A stretch of 64,000 nucleotides of DNA from Bacillota bacterium. Its GTDB lineage: Bacteria; Bacillota; Clostridia; Christensenellales; SZUA-584. The position numbers and the translations under genes are program-made. Each line of letters starts with the position of its first letter. The first letter of the stretch is position 1. The stretch lies in assembly GCA_023410475.1 (NCBI GenBank), contig JAEYPS010000039.1, positions 52,851 through 116,850 on the forward strand, read 5' to 3'. The notes under the pieces were generated by a model that was not told where the DNA came from, did not search any database, and saw only the letters and a list, made by a program, of their open reading frames with translations. This document shows, in pieces, positions 26,741-35,279 of this stretch.

Positions 26741-27724
26741 ATGGATAGACCCGATATTACTATGAGCCAGATAAGCCTGAACCCCATAGCCGCCCGGCGG
26801 CTTTCACACACTACAAAAACCGTGCCTATGATGGAAAGCATAACCCCTCGGTGGTTCTTAAAGCTATTGCCTTGGATCCCTGTGGAGGCCGGCATATACC
26901 GTGTCAACCGAATAAGAAAGACCCCGCGTATGGAAGAGATGAACGAATACGGAGAAAAGCTGATAAATTCGGATTACGGTCACATAAATGAGGATATGAT
27001 ATCCGAGACATACGCCGAATACGAAGATCAGCCCAAAGAATACATGCTGAGCCTTGTACAGACTATACTCCGCCTGAACACCAATGTAACGGATATATTC
27101 AATAAACCCATAGACCAGAAGCACGAGCAGATGCGCCTGACTATAGAGGCTATGAAGGAACGGCAGGAGTGCGAGATGATAAACGACCGAGAGTTCGGAC
27201 TTGTCAACAACGTGTCGCCGCATATGACCGTACGCGCGAGGCACGGCTCGCCGACTCCCGACGACCTTGATGAACTGCTGGCGAAGGTCTGGAAAAAGCC
27301 CGCTTTCTTTCTCGCCCATCCAAAGGCCATAGCAGCTTTCGGCAGAGAATGCACCCGCCGCGGCGTTCCTCCGGTAGCGTTAAGCTTTTTTGGCTCTCCG
27401 TTTATCACATGGAGGGGCGTGCCGTTAGTGCCGTGCGACAAGCTTATGATAAGCGGACACTCCTTGACGCATTCGGCAGGGGGCCGTACGAATATACTTT
27501 TGATGCGTGTCGGCGAAAAGGAGCAGGGCGTAGTCGGACTGCACCAGCCGGGCATTCCCGACGAGACCGACATCCCAAGCCTTTCGGTAAAGCTGGGCGG
27601 TATAGACAACCGCGGTATAGCTTCGTATATCTTAAGCCTTTATTTCTCGGTAGCCGTGCTCGCGGACGACGCGCTTGGTATGCTCGAGGATGTCGAGGTG
27701 GGAAATTATTATGACTACAGGTGA
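26741..27724 (+). CDS. Family 2A encapsulin shell protein (SrpI-like)
   Basis: A 327-residue HK97-fold shell protein. The N-terminus has the family 2 pattern: AARRLSHTTKTVPMMESITP and PRWFLKLLPWIPVEAGIYRVN. Later blocks include KKPAFFLAHPKAIAAFGREC and ALSFFGSPFITWRGVPLVPC. No cyclic-nucleotide-binding domain is present, which places it in family 2A. The gene overlaps a cysteine desulfurase gene by 14 bp; that is the known cargo of family 2A encapsulins. The shell would enclose the enzyme in the cytoplasm. Family members from Synechococcus and Acinetobacter have been linked to sulfur handling or storage. Confidence 0.93.
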   Translation: MDRPDITMSQISLNPIAARRLSHTTKTVPMMESITPRWFLKLLPWIPVEAGIYRVNRIRKTPRMEEMNEYGEKLINSDYGHINEDMISETYAEYEDQPKEYMLSLVQTILRLNTNVTDIFNKPIDQKHEQMRLTIEAMKERQECEMINDREFGLVNNVSPHMTVRARHGSPTPDDLDELLAKVWKKPAFFLAHPKAIAAFGRECTRRGVPPVALSFFGSPFITWRGVPLVPCDKLMISGHSLTHSAGGRTNILLMRVGEKEQGVVGLHQPGIPDETDIPSLSVKLGGIDNRGIASYILSLYFSVAVLADDALGMLEDVEVGNYYDYR

Positions 27725-29120
27725 TTGCGCTGACGGCGAACGTTATCTTGAGAGAGAATTGCAAGATGCGCTGAACCGCGTCTACTGGGAAGAGGATATA
27801 AGGCCGCTTGACTGCTTCGGGCACAACGCTTCGAGCAGTACATACGGCGTGCCCTCGCTTGAAGCCGCGCAAAGCATGTACTATTTTATGGGCCCGAAAC
27901 CCGGGCGCAGCGAGCGCCTCGGCCCGCTCAGGGCCGACTTTCCTATACTTGAGCGCCGAGTTAACGGCTGCCCGCTCGTATGGCTCGACAATGCGGCGAC
28001 CACTCAAAAGCCTTCCTGCGTCATCGACGCCGTCAGCCGTTATTACAGCAGTAAGAATTCAAACGTACACCGCGGAGCTCACCAGCTCGCGCGCGAAGCT
28101 ACCGAAGCTTATGAGGAGGCGCGCGAAAAGATGCGTGCTTTCTTGGGAGCGTCCTCAAGGGAAGAGATAGTCTTCGTTCGCGGCGCGACCGAGGCAATAA
28201 ACCTTGTGGCCTCAAGCTGGGGGACAACAAACCTTCACGAAGGCGACGAAATACTGCTCACGCAGATGGAGCACCACTCCAACATCGTGCCGTGGCAGAT
28301 GGCAGCTAAGAAAACAGGAGCGGTTATCAAAGCGGCGCCTATAACGGACAGCGGACAGATCGATCTTAACGAATACGGGCGCATGTTTACACCGCGCACG
28401 CGCATAGCGGCCGCCGCCCATGTTTCCAACGTTTTAGGGACGGTAAATCCTGTCCGTGCAATGGCGGACATAGCTCATACGCACGGGGCGCTGTTCCTTG
28501 TGGACGGGGCGCAGTCCGCCCCGCACATGCCGATAGACTTAAAAGCCATAGGCGCTGACTTTTTCGCGCTGTCCGGCCACAAGATGTACGGCCCGACCGG
28601 TATAGGCGTACTGTATGGCAAAAAGGAGCTGCTGTCGGCGATGCCTCCTTACCAGGGCGGAGGCGGCATGATAAGAAGCGTACGTTTCGACAACACGCTG
28701 TATGAAAACCCACCCGACAAATTCGAGGCGGGCACGGTCAACATAGCTGACGCCGTGGGCCTCGGTGACGCCGCCGATTACCTCTGCGCCGTGGGCATGG
28801 AAGCCATATCGCTTCACGAGCGCGAGCTTACCAATTACCTTATGAGCGGGCTCAGCCGAATACCCGGCCTTACTCTTATAGGTACTGCTCCTGACAAGAC
28901 GAGCGTTGTCTCGTTTATACTCGACAGCGTTCAGCCGGACATTATAGCAAGCCGGCTCGATAAAAGAGGCATAGCCATCCGCGCAGGGCACCACTGCGCG
29001 CAGCCCTTACACCAGCGTCTTGGCCTTCCCGGCACTGCCCGAGCCTCCATAGGCCTCTACAATACGCATGAGGAGTTAGACCAGCTGATAAGCGCCGTTC
29101 GCGAACTGGCAGCATATTGA
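27711..29120 (+). CDS. Encapsulated cysteine desulfurase (SufS-like) with cargo-loading extension
   Basis: A 469-residue PLP enzyme. Residues from about 78 on form a class II (SufS-type) cysteine desulfurase: VWLDNAATTQKP, the PLP lysine in LSGHKMYGPTG (K291) and the catalytic Cys in AGHHCAQPLHQRLG (C429). It removes sulfur from cysteine, giving alanine and an enzyme persulfide. The first 77 residues, including CFGHNASSSTYGVPSLEAAQ, are not part of the enzyme fold and match the idea of an N-terminal cargo-loading domain. Start 27711 follows GAGGTG inside the encapsulin gene. No SufU or SufBCD is in the window. Confidence 0.93.
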   Translation: MTTGDCADGERYLERELQDALNRVYWEEDIRPLDCFGHNASSSTYGVPSLEAAQSMYYFMGPKPGRSERLGPLRADFPILERRVNGCPLVWLDNAATTQKPSCVIDAVSRYYSSKNSNVHRGAHQLAREATEAYEEAREKMRAFLGASSREEIVFVRGATEAINLVASSWGTTNLHEGDEILLTQMEHHSNIVPWQMAAKKTGAVIKAAPITDSGQIDLNEYGRMFTPRTRIAAAAHVSNVLGTVNPVRAMADIAHTHGALFLVDGAQSAPHMPIDLKAIGADFFALSGHKMYGPTGIGVLYGKKELLSAMPPYQGGGGMIRSVRFDNTLYENPPDKFEAGTVNIADAVGLGDAADYLCAVGMEAISLHERELTNYLMSGLSRIPGLTLIGTAPDKTSVVSFILDSVQPDIIASRLDKRGIAIRAGHHCAQPLHQRLGLPGTARASIGLYNTHEELDQLISAVRELAAY

Positions 29121-29148
29121 TCTTTATTAATGAGTTTCATATAAGCAG

Positions 29149-29197
29149 GGAACGGCAGCCACCGTGAGCCCCAAAGGGATATGCCGTTCCGTTTTTT
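29149..29197 (+). terminator. Terminator of the encapsulin operon
   Basis: GGAACGGCA (29149-29157) pairs with TGCCGTTCC (29182-29190), then GTTTTTT. The 24-base loop is long for a terminator, but the stem and T tract are perfect. Confidence 0.75.
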
Positions 29198-29309
29198 ATA
29201 TGTCAAAGAGTATATACTTACTGCTCGCATACCCTTTGCCTGTACCTCTTGCTTTCCTCAGGCTGCGTGGTATAATAAGGCAACGTATTTTTATACAGAA
29301 GAGGAATGT

Positions 29310-30338
29310 ATGAACTTAAAACACATACGACAGCTGCCCGGCCCCGAGGAAATAATCGCCCAGATGCCGCTGCCCGCGAGCCTGGCGCAGTTAAAGCAAA
29401 AGAGAGATGCCGATATCCGCGCCATATTCGAGGGCAACGATAAGCGCTTCCTTATTATCATCGGCCCGTGCTCTGCCGACAGCGAAGCCCCCGTCTGCGA
29501 ATATCTCGCGAGGCTCGCTAAAGTACAGCAGCGAGTCGAAGAAAAGATAATTATAGTACCGCGTATATACACTAACAAGCCGCGCACAACGGGCGAGGGG
29601 TATAAGGGAATGCTGCACCAGCCCGACCCCGAGGGCGAGAGCGACCTCGTGCGCGGCATTAAATCCATACGCAGCCTTCATATAAAAGCTATCGGCGACT
29701 TCGGGCTTCCCGCTGCCGACGAGATGCTATACCCCGAAAACTACGCGTATCTGTCTGATGTGCTCTCCTACCACGCTATAGGCGCGCGCTCCGTCGAGAA
29801 CCAGCAGCACCGCCTAACATCAAGCGGCGTTGACGCCCCCGTGGGCATGAAGAACCCCACAAGCGGCGACCTTTCCGTGATGCTCAACTCCATAAAAGCC
29901 GCGCAGCTTCCTCACAGATACATATACCGAGGCTGGGAGGTCGAGACGCTGGGCAACCCACTTGCGCACGCCGTGCTCCGCGGCGCCGTCGAGCCTACCG
30001 GGCGCAGCGTCCCAAATTACCACTACGAAGACTTGAGCCGGCTGACAAAAAAATATATCGAGATGGGCCTTAATAACCCTTCGATAATAGTCGATACTAA
30101 CCATGCCAATTCCATGCGCCGCTTCTACGAGCAGCCCCGTATTGCCAAGGAGGTGCTGCACAGCCGCACCTACGACACAACGCTTCTCAAAGTCATAAAG
30201 GGCCTTATGATAGAGAGTTACCTCGTTCACGGCAAACAGGACATAGGAGGATGCGTATTCGGCCAGTCCATCACAGACCCTTGCCTTGGCTGGGACGACA
30301 CCGAAAGGCTCATATACGACATAGCGGAAAGGGTATGA
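29310..30338 (+). CDS. aroF: 3-deoxy-7-phosphoheptulonate synthase, type I
   Basis: A 342-residue enzyme of the AroF/G/H family, first step of the shikimate pathway: phosphoenolpyruvate plus erythrose-4-phosphate gives DAHP. Visible motifs are IIGPCSADSEAPV, VPRIYTNKPRTTGEGYKG (substrate-binding KPRT), GARSVENQQHR, VGMKNPTSGDLSVM and VDTNHANS (metal-binding His). Start 29310 has GAGGAA upstream; the frame also runs back to 29181 without a good start. It is probably transcribed alone, as terminators flank it. Which feedback type it is cannot be seen. Confidence 0.95.
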   Translation: MNLKHIRQLPGPEEIIAQMPLPASLAQLKQKRDADIRAIFEGNDKRFLIIIGPCSADSEAPVCEYLARLAKVQQRVEEKIIIVPRIYTNKPRTTGEGYKGMLHQPDPEGESDLVRGIKSIRSLHIKAIGDFGLPAADEMLYPENYAYLSDVLSYHAIGARSVENQQHRLTSSGVDAPVGMKNPTSGDLSVMLNSIKAAQLPHRYIYRGWEVETLGNPLAHAVLRGAVEPTGRSVPNYHYEDLSRLTKKYIEMGLNNPSIIVDTNHANSMRRFYEQPRIAKEVLHSRTYDTTLLKVIKGLMIESYLVHGKQDIGGCVFGQSITDPCLGWDDTERLIYDIAERV

Positions 30339-30365
30339 GTCGGCGCTTATAAAAAGATGCTCTTT

Positions 30366-30392
30366 ATGTCATCCTGAGCGTAGCGAAGAATA
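30366..30392. repeat. Dispersed GTCATCCTGAGCG-type repeat
   Basis: The bases after the DAHP synthase gene contain GTCATCCTGAGCGTAGCGAA, a short sequence of a kind that recurs between genes in many unrelated bacterial genomes. Its function is unknown. Confidence 0.5.
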
Positions 30393-30452
30393 CCGTGTTT
30401 TTCTGTCTGTTTTTTTATCGCGGGTTATTATTCGTTATTGTTGTCAACTCCC

Positions 30453-31190
30453 TCACCGCGTACTCTTCATCGCCTTTTTGAACGACATCTTGAACCATCC
30501 TTTTTCGAGCCAGTGCTGATACTCAAAGTCCGTATACGCCGAATCGGCTTTTTTATCGCACCCCAGACGGCGAGTATGATGCTTCATAAACATAAAGCAC
30601 ATTTTGTTCATTAGCCCCGGCCTTAACTTCCTATTCCCCCCAAGCAGCTCCGCCGTCCTCTTCGCGAGCGGCCTGTATTTTATTCTGCACCTTTCCCTGT
30701 CGGGAAAGCACCCCGGCTGTTTTCCTATTCCTCTTAAATGCCCGGCCATAATGCATCCCATCATAGTCATTATGCTGCCAAGGTATTTCTCGGTTAGCCA
30801 GATGCCGTCCGCTCCCGCGGTAACCGCCGTAATCGCCGGTTTTCCCATCAGCCCTACAAGGTGTATCCACATGAACGTCCTGTCAAAGAGCGCCTTCGTC
30901 TGCGCGGACATCTGCTGCTCATATACGGGTGTCCCGATTATCAACAGGTCGCATTCTTTTATTTTTTTTGTTATCTCGTACAGCGCGTCCTTTTTATGAA
31001 CGCAGCAACCTGTTTTCATGCACGCCCAGCAACCCCTGCACGGCTCTACTCTCTGTTCTCCCAAAGAGATGATCTCGTAATCCATATTCGGCTCATTTTC
31101 TTTGACCGCCTCGAGAAAATCGCGAACCATCGCAGCCGTGTTCGACTTTTCATTGTTCGGGCTGCCTACAACAGCCAGTATCTTTTTCAT
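30453..31190 (-). CDS. NADPH-dependent FMN reductase/iron-sulfur flavoprotein-like oxidoreductase
   Basis: A 245-residue flavodoxin-fold protein: MKKILAVVGSPNNEKSN (FMN phosphate loop) and LLIIGTPVYEQQMSAQTKAL. The cysteine cluster CRGCWACMKTGCCVHKKD resembles iron-sulfur flavoproteins. The C-terminal region is basic and helical. It would reduce quinones or aromatic compounds, or pass electrons. AAAGGAG precedes start 31190. It is divergent from a TetR gene across a palindromic operator, so it is probably the regulated target. Confidence 0.8.
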   Translation of the reverse strand: MKKILAVVGSPNNEKSNTAAMVRDFLEAVKENEPNMDYEIISLGEQRVEPCRGCWACMKTGCCVHKKDALYEITKKIKECDLLIIGTPVYEQQMSAQTKALFDRTFMWIHLVGLMGKPAITAVTAGADGIWLTEKYLGSIMTMMGCIMAGHLRGIGKQPGCFPDRERCRIKYRPLAKRTAELLGGNRKLRPGLMNKMCFMFMKHHTRRLGCDKKADSAYTDFEYQHWLEKGWFKMSFKKAMKSTR

Positions 31191-31262
31191 TATAGCTTCT
31201 CCTTTATATAAACAAAACCTCATATTCACATTATTATGCTCCGAGCAGTGTTTGTCAATATA

Positions 31263-31315
31263 ATATGAGATAAATTTCATATTTTTATTGACGCAAAATA
31301 TGCAGCTAGTATAAT
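31263..31315. promoter_or_regulatory. Divergent promoters and operator between oxidoreductase and TetR genes
   Basis: A 20-bp imperfect palindrome (ATATGAGAT...AATTTCATAT, 31263-31282) lies between the two genes. On the plus strand TTGACG (31288-31293), 16 bp, TATAAT (31310-31315) drives the TetR gene. On the minus strand a TTGACA at about 31245 drives the oxidoreductase. The palindrome touches both promoters, as expected for TetR repression. Confidence 0.7.
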
Positions 31316-31340
31316 AGAGGAAGAAAGGCGGTAAATAACG

Positions 31341-31958
31341 ATGAACAAGAACGTGCGCATGCCCAAACAAAAGCGTTCAATCGAGAAAAAGCAGAGAATA
31401 ATCGAGGCCGCAAGCAGGCTTTATTACAAAAAAGGCTACATGGGCACGACCACGGATGAGATCGCAAAGGAAGCCGGTCTTTCCACCGGTACCGTTTATG
31501 CTTATTTTCATGACAAAAAAGACATACTCTTAACTTGGCTGCAGGAGTTCAATAAAGCCGCTGCAGCCCGTTTATCCGACAACATCGTAAGCCTGTCAAA
31601 TATAACGAATGACGTTAATGGCGTAAAGATAGAGAGCGCCGCCAGAAGCATTATAAAAATGCTTACAACGCTCCACGATTTTCCGAAAGCATTCCGAGAT
31701 GAAATGGCTGCTCTTAGATATATGGACGAGGATGTCGCACGTGAGTTTAGAGGCGTACAAAGCGCCGTTATGGATATTATCTCAGCCCGGCTTGAAGCGT
31801 TTGGTGTCCCGTTCGCCAGCAAAAAGGAAAAGGTCCTGCTGCTCTACTCAATATTTGAAACTGCCGAGGATAATCTCGTATACAACGAAGATCCGGATGT
31901 CGACAAGGAAGCCCTAACAGGAATGTACGTAAAGGCGATTACCGCCATAGTATTGTAA
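31341..31958 (+). CDS. TetR-family transcriptional regulator
   Basis: A 205-residue repressor. The N-terminal helix-turn-helix is clear: RIIEAASRLYYKKGYMGTT, then TDEIAKEAGLSTGTVYAYFH. The C-terminal ligand-binding domain is helical and not specific. It most likely represses itself and the divergent flavin oxidoreductase in response to a small ligand. Confidence 0.92.
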   Translation: MNKNVRMPKQKRSIEKKQRIIEAASRLYYKKGYMGTTTDEIAKEAGLSTGTVYAYFHDKKDILLTWLQEFNKAAAARLSDNIVSLSNITNDVNGVKIESAARSIIKMLTTLHDFPKAFRDEMAALRYMDEDVAREFRGVQSAVMDIISARLEAFGVPFASKKEKVLLLYSIFETAEDNLVYNEDPDVDKEALTGMYVKAITAIVL

Positions 31959-32011
31959 ATTCTTGTCTGCGGAGCTCAGGCTAATATAGCCCAAGCCCGC
32001 ATTCCTTTTAC

Positions 32012-32491
32012 TTATCTCATAGCCTCGGCCAGTTTTTTGATATTCTCCGGCCTCGGCTCTGGGCCTTCTTTGCCCTCTTTTTTATTTACGCTCTCCATCA
32101 TCTTTGTTATCATCCTGTGCCCTATGCTCATCTTCGATTTGTCAAGCATTCCTCCGAAATACTCTTTTGCGTCGGCTTTTTCCAGCAGCTCTCCCGGGAA
32201 ATTAGCCGTGAAGCTCTCATCAAGGTTATCAGGCAGACCGCTGCAAATGAACAGCCCAAGCTTCTTTGTTATAAGTTCTGACTTTTGCTGCTGCATATAT
32301 TCCTTTAGGTTCTTTTGTATCTGCCCCATATAGACAGAGCCTCCGATTATCACGGCGTCATACCCGTTAAGGGACGGCGGAGCGTTTTTCCCCGCGTTGA
32401 TGACGTCGGCGCCGCCGAGTTCATCGGCCAGCTTTTTGGCGCACTGCTCGGCATAGCCGTATGTGCTTGCGTAAAGTATCAATGTTTTCAT
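32012..32491 (-). CDS. Flavodoxin-domain protein
   Basis: A 159-residue flavodoxin-like protein. MKTLILYASTYGYAEQCA is the FMN phosphate-binding loop, and NGYDAVIIGGSVYMGQIQ is the second flavin loop, as in flavodoxins and HemG-like proteins. The C-terminal third is Lys/Glu-rich. It carries electrons or reduces a quinone. It is the last gene of a MarR/FMN-binding/flavodoxin operon, which suggests a flavin-based redox response. Confidence 0.85.
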   Translation of the reverse strand: MKTLILYASTYGYAEQCAKKLADELGGADVINAGKNAPPSLNGYDAVIIGGSVYMGQIQKNLKEYMQQQKSELITKKLGLFICSGLPDNLDESFTANFPGELLEKADAKEYFGGMLDKSKMSIGHRMITKMMESVNKKEGKEGPEPRPENIKKLAEAMR

Positions 32492-32512
32492 TATATATTC
32501 CTTTCTAAACAT

Positions 32513-32911
32513 TTAATATTTGATCTCTTTTTGTTCCAGCGCGTTTTCTATCGACCTAAGATATGCCTTTGCGGTGACTGTTGCGCCGCTTATTTCATCT
32601 ACTTGCGTGCTCTGGCTTATAATGACATCGCCAATAAGTTTTTGCGTTACATCCTCGCGCTCAAGCGTGACTGCTTTTATGACATCAATCTTTATAATCT
32701 TTTTGTTATTCACCGTGACCGCAACCTTGTTGGAGAACCTGCCGCCATTGTATTCTCCCTGATATGTGCCGTCCGGAATGTCGGTGTCTATACTTCCTAT
32801 TATGAACTGTTCGGTGTCGGAAAGGCCGCTGATCATAAACAGCGCGAAACCTCCTGCAACAAGTATTAAAACCGATAAGATGATTCCCGTTATAATAAGC
32901 AGCTTTTTCAA
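32513..32911 (-). CDS. Membrane-anchored FMN-binding domain protein
   Basis: A 132-residue protein with one N-terminal membrane helix (LLIITGIILSVLILVAGGFA) and an extracytoplasmic FMN-binding domain: DGTYQGEYNG near the start and DEISGATVTAKAYLRS at the end. The SGAT motif is where FMN is attached covalently to Thr by the flavin transferase ApbE. It would shuttle electrons outside the membrane. It overlaps the MarR gene by 4 bp. ApbE is not in the window. Confidence 0.9.
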   Translation of the reverse strand: MKKLLIITGIILSVLILVAGGFALFMISGLSDTEQFIIGSIDTDIPDGTYQGEYNGGRFSNKVAVTVNNKKIIKIDVIKAVTLEREDVTQKLIGDVIISQSTQVDEISGATVTAKAYLRSIENALEQKEIKY

Positions 32912-33411
32912 TTATTGCCCTCTTCCCCCGCTTGCGCGTCCATTTTGTCTATGTTCTCCATTAGCCTGGCCGTCATATCCCTGTAGGCTTCAAGCCCGTC
33001 GCTTCCAAAGCCATTATACAGCTCTTCCATAAAGATTTGGCTGCGCTCCTGCATCCCCGCCCATAATTCGTCGCTTTTTTCGGTAAGTCTCAGACGCAAA
33101 GCCCTTTTGTCGTTCGGATCGTCGATAAACTCAACAAACCCTTTTTCCTTGAGCTTTAGCGCCACCTGCTTTACATTCTGGTGCGTGCTGCCCATTACGG
33201 CGGCAGCGTCACTGAGCGTCGGCGGCTCCGCGAACACGCCTCCTATTACGATCGACAAAAACCATTGCTTCACTGTGAGTCCGCAGCTCCTGAACTCTCT
33301 GTCCAGCAGCATCTGCAGCTTGTTCGCTATCACGAACAGTGAGCCCAGTATAAATTCCTCGTCTCTGTTTGCCTCGAGCGTCTTGCGGTCGGGCTGTACC
33401 TTTGGTCTCAT
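32908..33411 (-). CDS. MarR-family transcriptional regulator
   Basis: A 167-residue winged-helix protein with PPTLSDAAAVMGSTHQNVKQ as recognition region and NDKRALRLRLTEKSDELW as the wing. Start 33411 follows GGGAGAAG; upstream frame to 33534 is not coding. It is the first gene of the FMN-binding/flavodoxin operon and has two operators at its own promoter, so it is an autorepressor that probably responds to redox or aromatic ligands. Confidence 0.92.
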   Translation of the reverse strand: MRPKVQPDRKTLEANRDEEFILGSLFVIANKLQMLLDREFRSCGLTVKQWFLSIVIGGVFAEPPTLSDAAAVMGSTHQNVKQVALKLKEKGFVEFIDDPNDKRALRLRLTEKSDELWAGMQERSQIFMEELYNGFGSDGLEAYRDMTARLMENIDKMDAQAGEEGNN

Positions 33412-33443
33412 AGCTTCTCCCATATAATTTACGCTGATATTTA

Positions 33444-33495
33444 GGTAATATATTACCCATTTAGGTAACATATCACCTATTTTCGCGTTTGTCAA
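33444..33495 (-). promoter_or_regulatory. MarR promoter with two operators 20 bp apart
   Basis: GGTAATATATTACC (33444-33457) is a perfect palindrome; TAGGTAACATATCACCTA (33462-33479) is a related imperfect one, centred exactly 20 bp away. The minus-strand promoter is TTGACA (33490-33495), 17 bp, TATGTT (33467-33472); its -10 lies inside the upstream operator. Two helical turns of spacing suit cooperative MarR dimers. Confidence 0.82.
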
Positions 33496-33539
33496 TACGT
33501 ATGCAATAACAAATACGAAATATTTTAAATACATATAAA

Positions 33540-33567
33540 TTACAAAAGCCGCGTTGACAGCGGCTTT
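33540..33567 (-). terminator. Intrinsic terminator after the serine hydrolase gene
   Basis: AAAGCCGC pairs with GCGGCTTT around a 7-base loop, followed by TTTTGTAATTT on the minus strand, 40 bp past the stop at 33608. Confidence 0.75.
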
Positions 33568-33607
33568 GATAGTGCGACATTCTTTTTGCTGATGTAAATA
33601 ATACGCT

Positions 33608-35167
33608 TTACTTCACGTTATCATTTCTTTCCGTTTGCTTTATACTCGTCCTTCCCGGCCGTCCAGTGTTTTCGTTCTTAACGTAAATCGCCGACGCCAT
33701 TATAACAGCGGCAAAAACGAGAGCCGTACCCGCCAGCCATGCCGACGCTCGCGGAAATACCGACGATATGAACATATAATCCTGGCTTATGCACCACACG
33801 ACGATGAGCGTCAGCGCTATAGAAACAACGCCCATAAGCAGCCGTCTTGCCAGGCGTTCCTTCGCAAACGGTGAGAACCTGCGCGTACCCTTTGCAGCGC
33901 CTTCAACAAGCCTCCACAAAAGCAGCAGCGCCGCCGCCCATACTAGCCCCATAAAAGCCCAGAGCGCGGTCTGCCCTGTGATAATAGCCTCCATTCCCAC
34001 AGCCTCAAGCTCGTTCCAGTCAGCCCAGTCGCGCAGCACATACGCCATAAGCGGCCAGCTCCTCTGACTGTTCGTCAATAATACTATACCGTCGCCCGTT
34101 TCGGGTACGGCGTAAAAGTACGTCATCCATCCCGCGCCCTGTCCTCCGTGCGAGACCGCTGTCTCTCCTCCCGGAAGCGTCTCAAGATAATACCCGAGAC
34201 CATAAGAATCGAACACAAGGCTGTATACTCCAAGTCCAACGGCCTGCGCCGAATACATCTCATTTATGCTCTGACCTCTCAATACCCGCTGCTCTGAAAA
34301 CCCTGGCATACCGGCAATCGCAAACCGGGCGACAGCTTCTGCGTCCGCGAAAAGTCCGCCCGAGCCTTTCTCGGGATAGACATACACCGGCACCGCTTTG
34401 CCTTTGAGGTTATAGCCAAATGGCACGGGCGGGCTCAGCGTCTCGTTCCAAATGAATGTGGCTCTTTTAATGCCGAGCGGAAGCAGTATTTCCTCGCGCA
34501 TATATTCGGCGAAATCCCTTCCCGTAACTTCTTCTATAAGAAGCTCGAGCAGATTGAATCCTGTATTCGAATATGAGAACGATAAGCCGGGCTGCTGCAT
34601 GAGCACGGCTTCGTCTGAAAGTGTTTCCTTAAGCGACGGCATATCCTCACGCGGCGAAAACATATTGTTGAAGTTTCCGAGAGGCATTCCGGCTGTGTGG
34701 CTCAAAAGCCGCCTTATCGTTACTTCGCTCACCGTATAATCCGACTCGGGGATTTCCCATCCTTTAAGATAAAGCCCTGCCGGAGCGTCAAGATCTATCA
34801 GCCCCTGCTCCGCAAGCCTCATTACGCCCCACGCAGTGACAGGCTTAGATATCGACTGTACGCTTGCGTATGTGTCCGCGGTCATCTTTACGCCTGCATC
34901 AACATCCGCATAACCATACGCGTTTGTCCATACGGTTTCGCCGCCTTGGACGAGTGCAATACTCAGCCCCGGAACGTCGTAATCAGCCATAAGCGCGGGT
35001 ATATATTCATCAAGATATGAAATGAATGCTTCTTTTGAATCTTCTTGCTTGAAACCTTTTTCGGAGCGGATGCCGCAAAACAACAACACTAATACTGAAG
35101 AAATTACCAGCGCGATAACGGCTTTAAACCATGTGCTGCCAGCAATGCATTGTCCCTTTTTGCCCAT
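33608..35167 (-). CDS. Serine hydrolase, beta-lactamase/penicillin-binding-protein family, membrane-anchored
   Basis: A 519-residue protein. After an N-terminal membrane helix comes a class C-type serine hydrolase domain: SVQSISKPVTAWG holds the SxxK nucleophile, YSNTGFNLLELLIEEVTG the YxN motif and VSHGGQGAGWMTYF the HxG-type third motif. The last 120 residues contain about three membrane helices. Relatives are D-aminopeptidases, esterases or carboxypeptidase-like proteins acting at the cell envelope. It is a single-gene unit. The substrate is not evident. Confidence 0.87.
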   Translation of the reverse strand: MGKKGQCIAGSTWFKAVIALVISSVLVLLFCGIRSEKGFKQEDSKEAFISYLDEYIPALMADYDVPGLSIALVQGGETVWTNAYGYADVDAGVKMTADTYASVQSISKPVTAWGVMRLAEQGLIDLDAPAGLYLKGWEIPESDYTVSEVTIRRLLSHTAGMPLGNFNNMFSPREDMPSLKETLSDEAVLMQQPGLSFSYSNTGFNLLELLIEEVTGRDFAEYMREEILLPLGIKRATFIWNETLSPPVPFGYNLKGKAVPVYVYPEKGSGGLFADAEAVARFAIAGMPGFSEQRVLRGQSINEMYSAQAVGLGVYSLVFDSYGLGYYLETLPGGETAVSHGGQGAGWMTYFYAVPETGDGIVLLTNSQRSWPLMAYVLRDWADWNELEAVGMEAIITGQTALWAFMGLVWAAALLLLWRLVEGAAKGTRRFSPFAKERLARRLLMGVVSIALTLIVVWCISQDYMFISSVFPRASAWLAGTALVFAAVIMASAIYVKNENTGRPGRTSIKQTERNDNVK

Positions 35168-35279
35168 AATACCCCCGTTATTAACAATGCTCCCTCATAT
35201 ATCGCAGGTGCGATCATTTATCCCCCGCCATACCCTCCCCCTGATGGAGGCGGCAGTCCTGGCGCAAGGGGTGTCTGCT

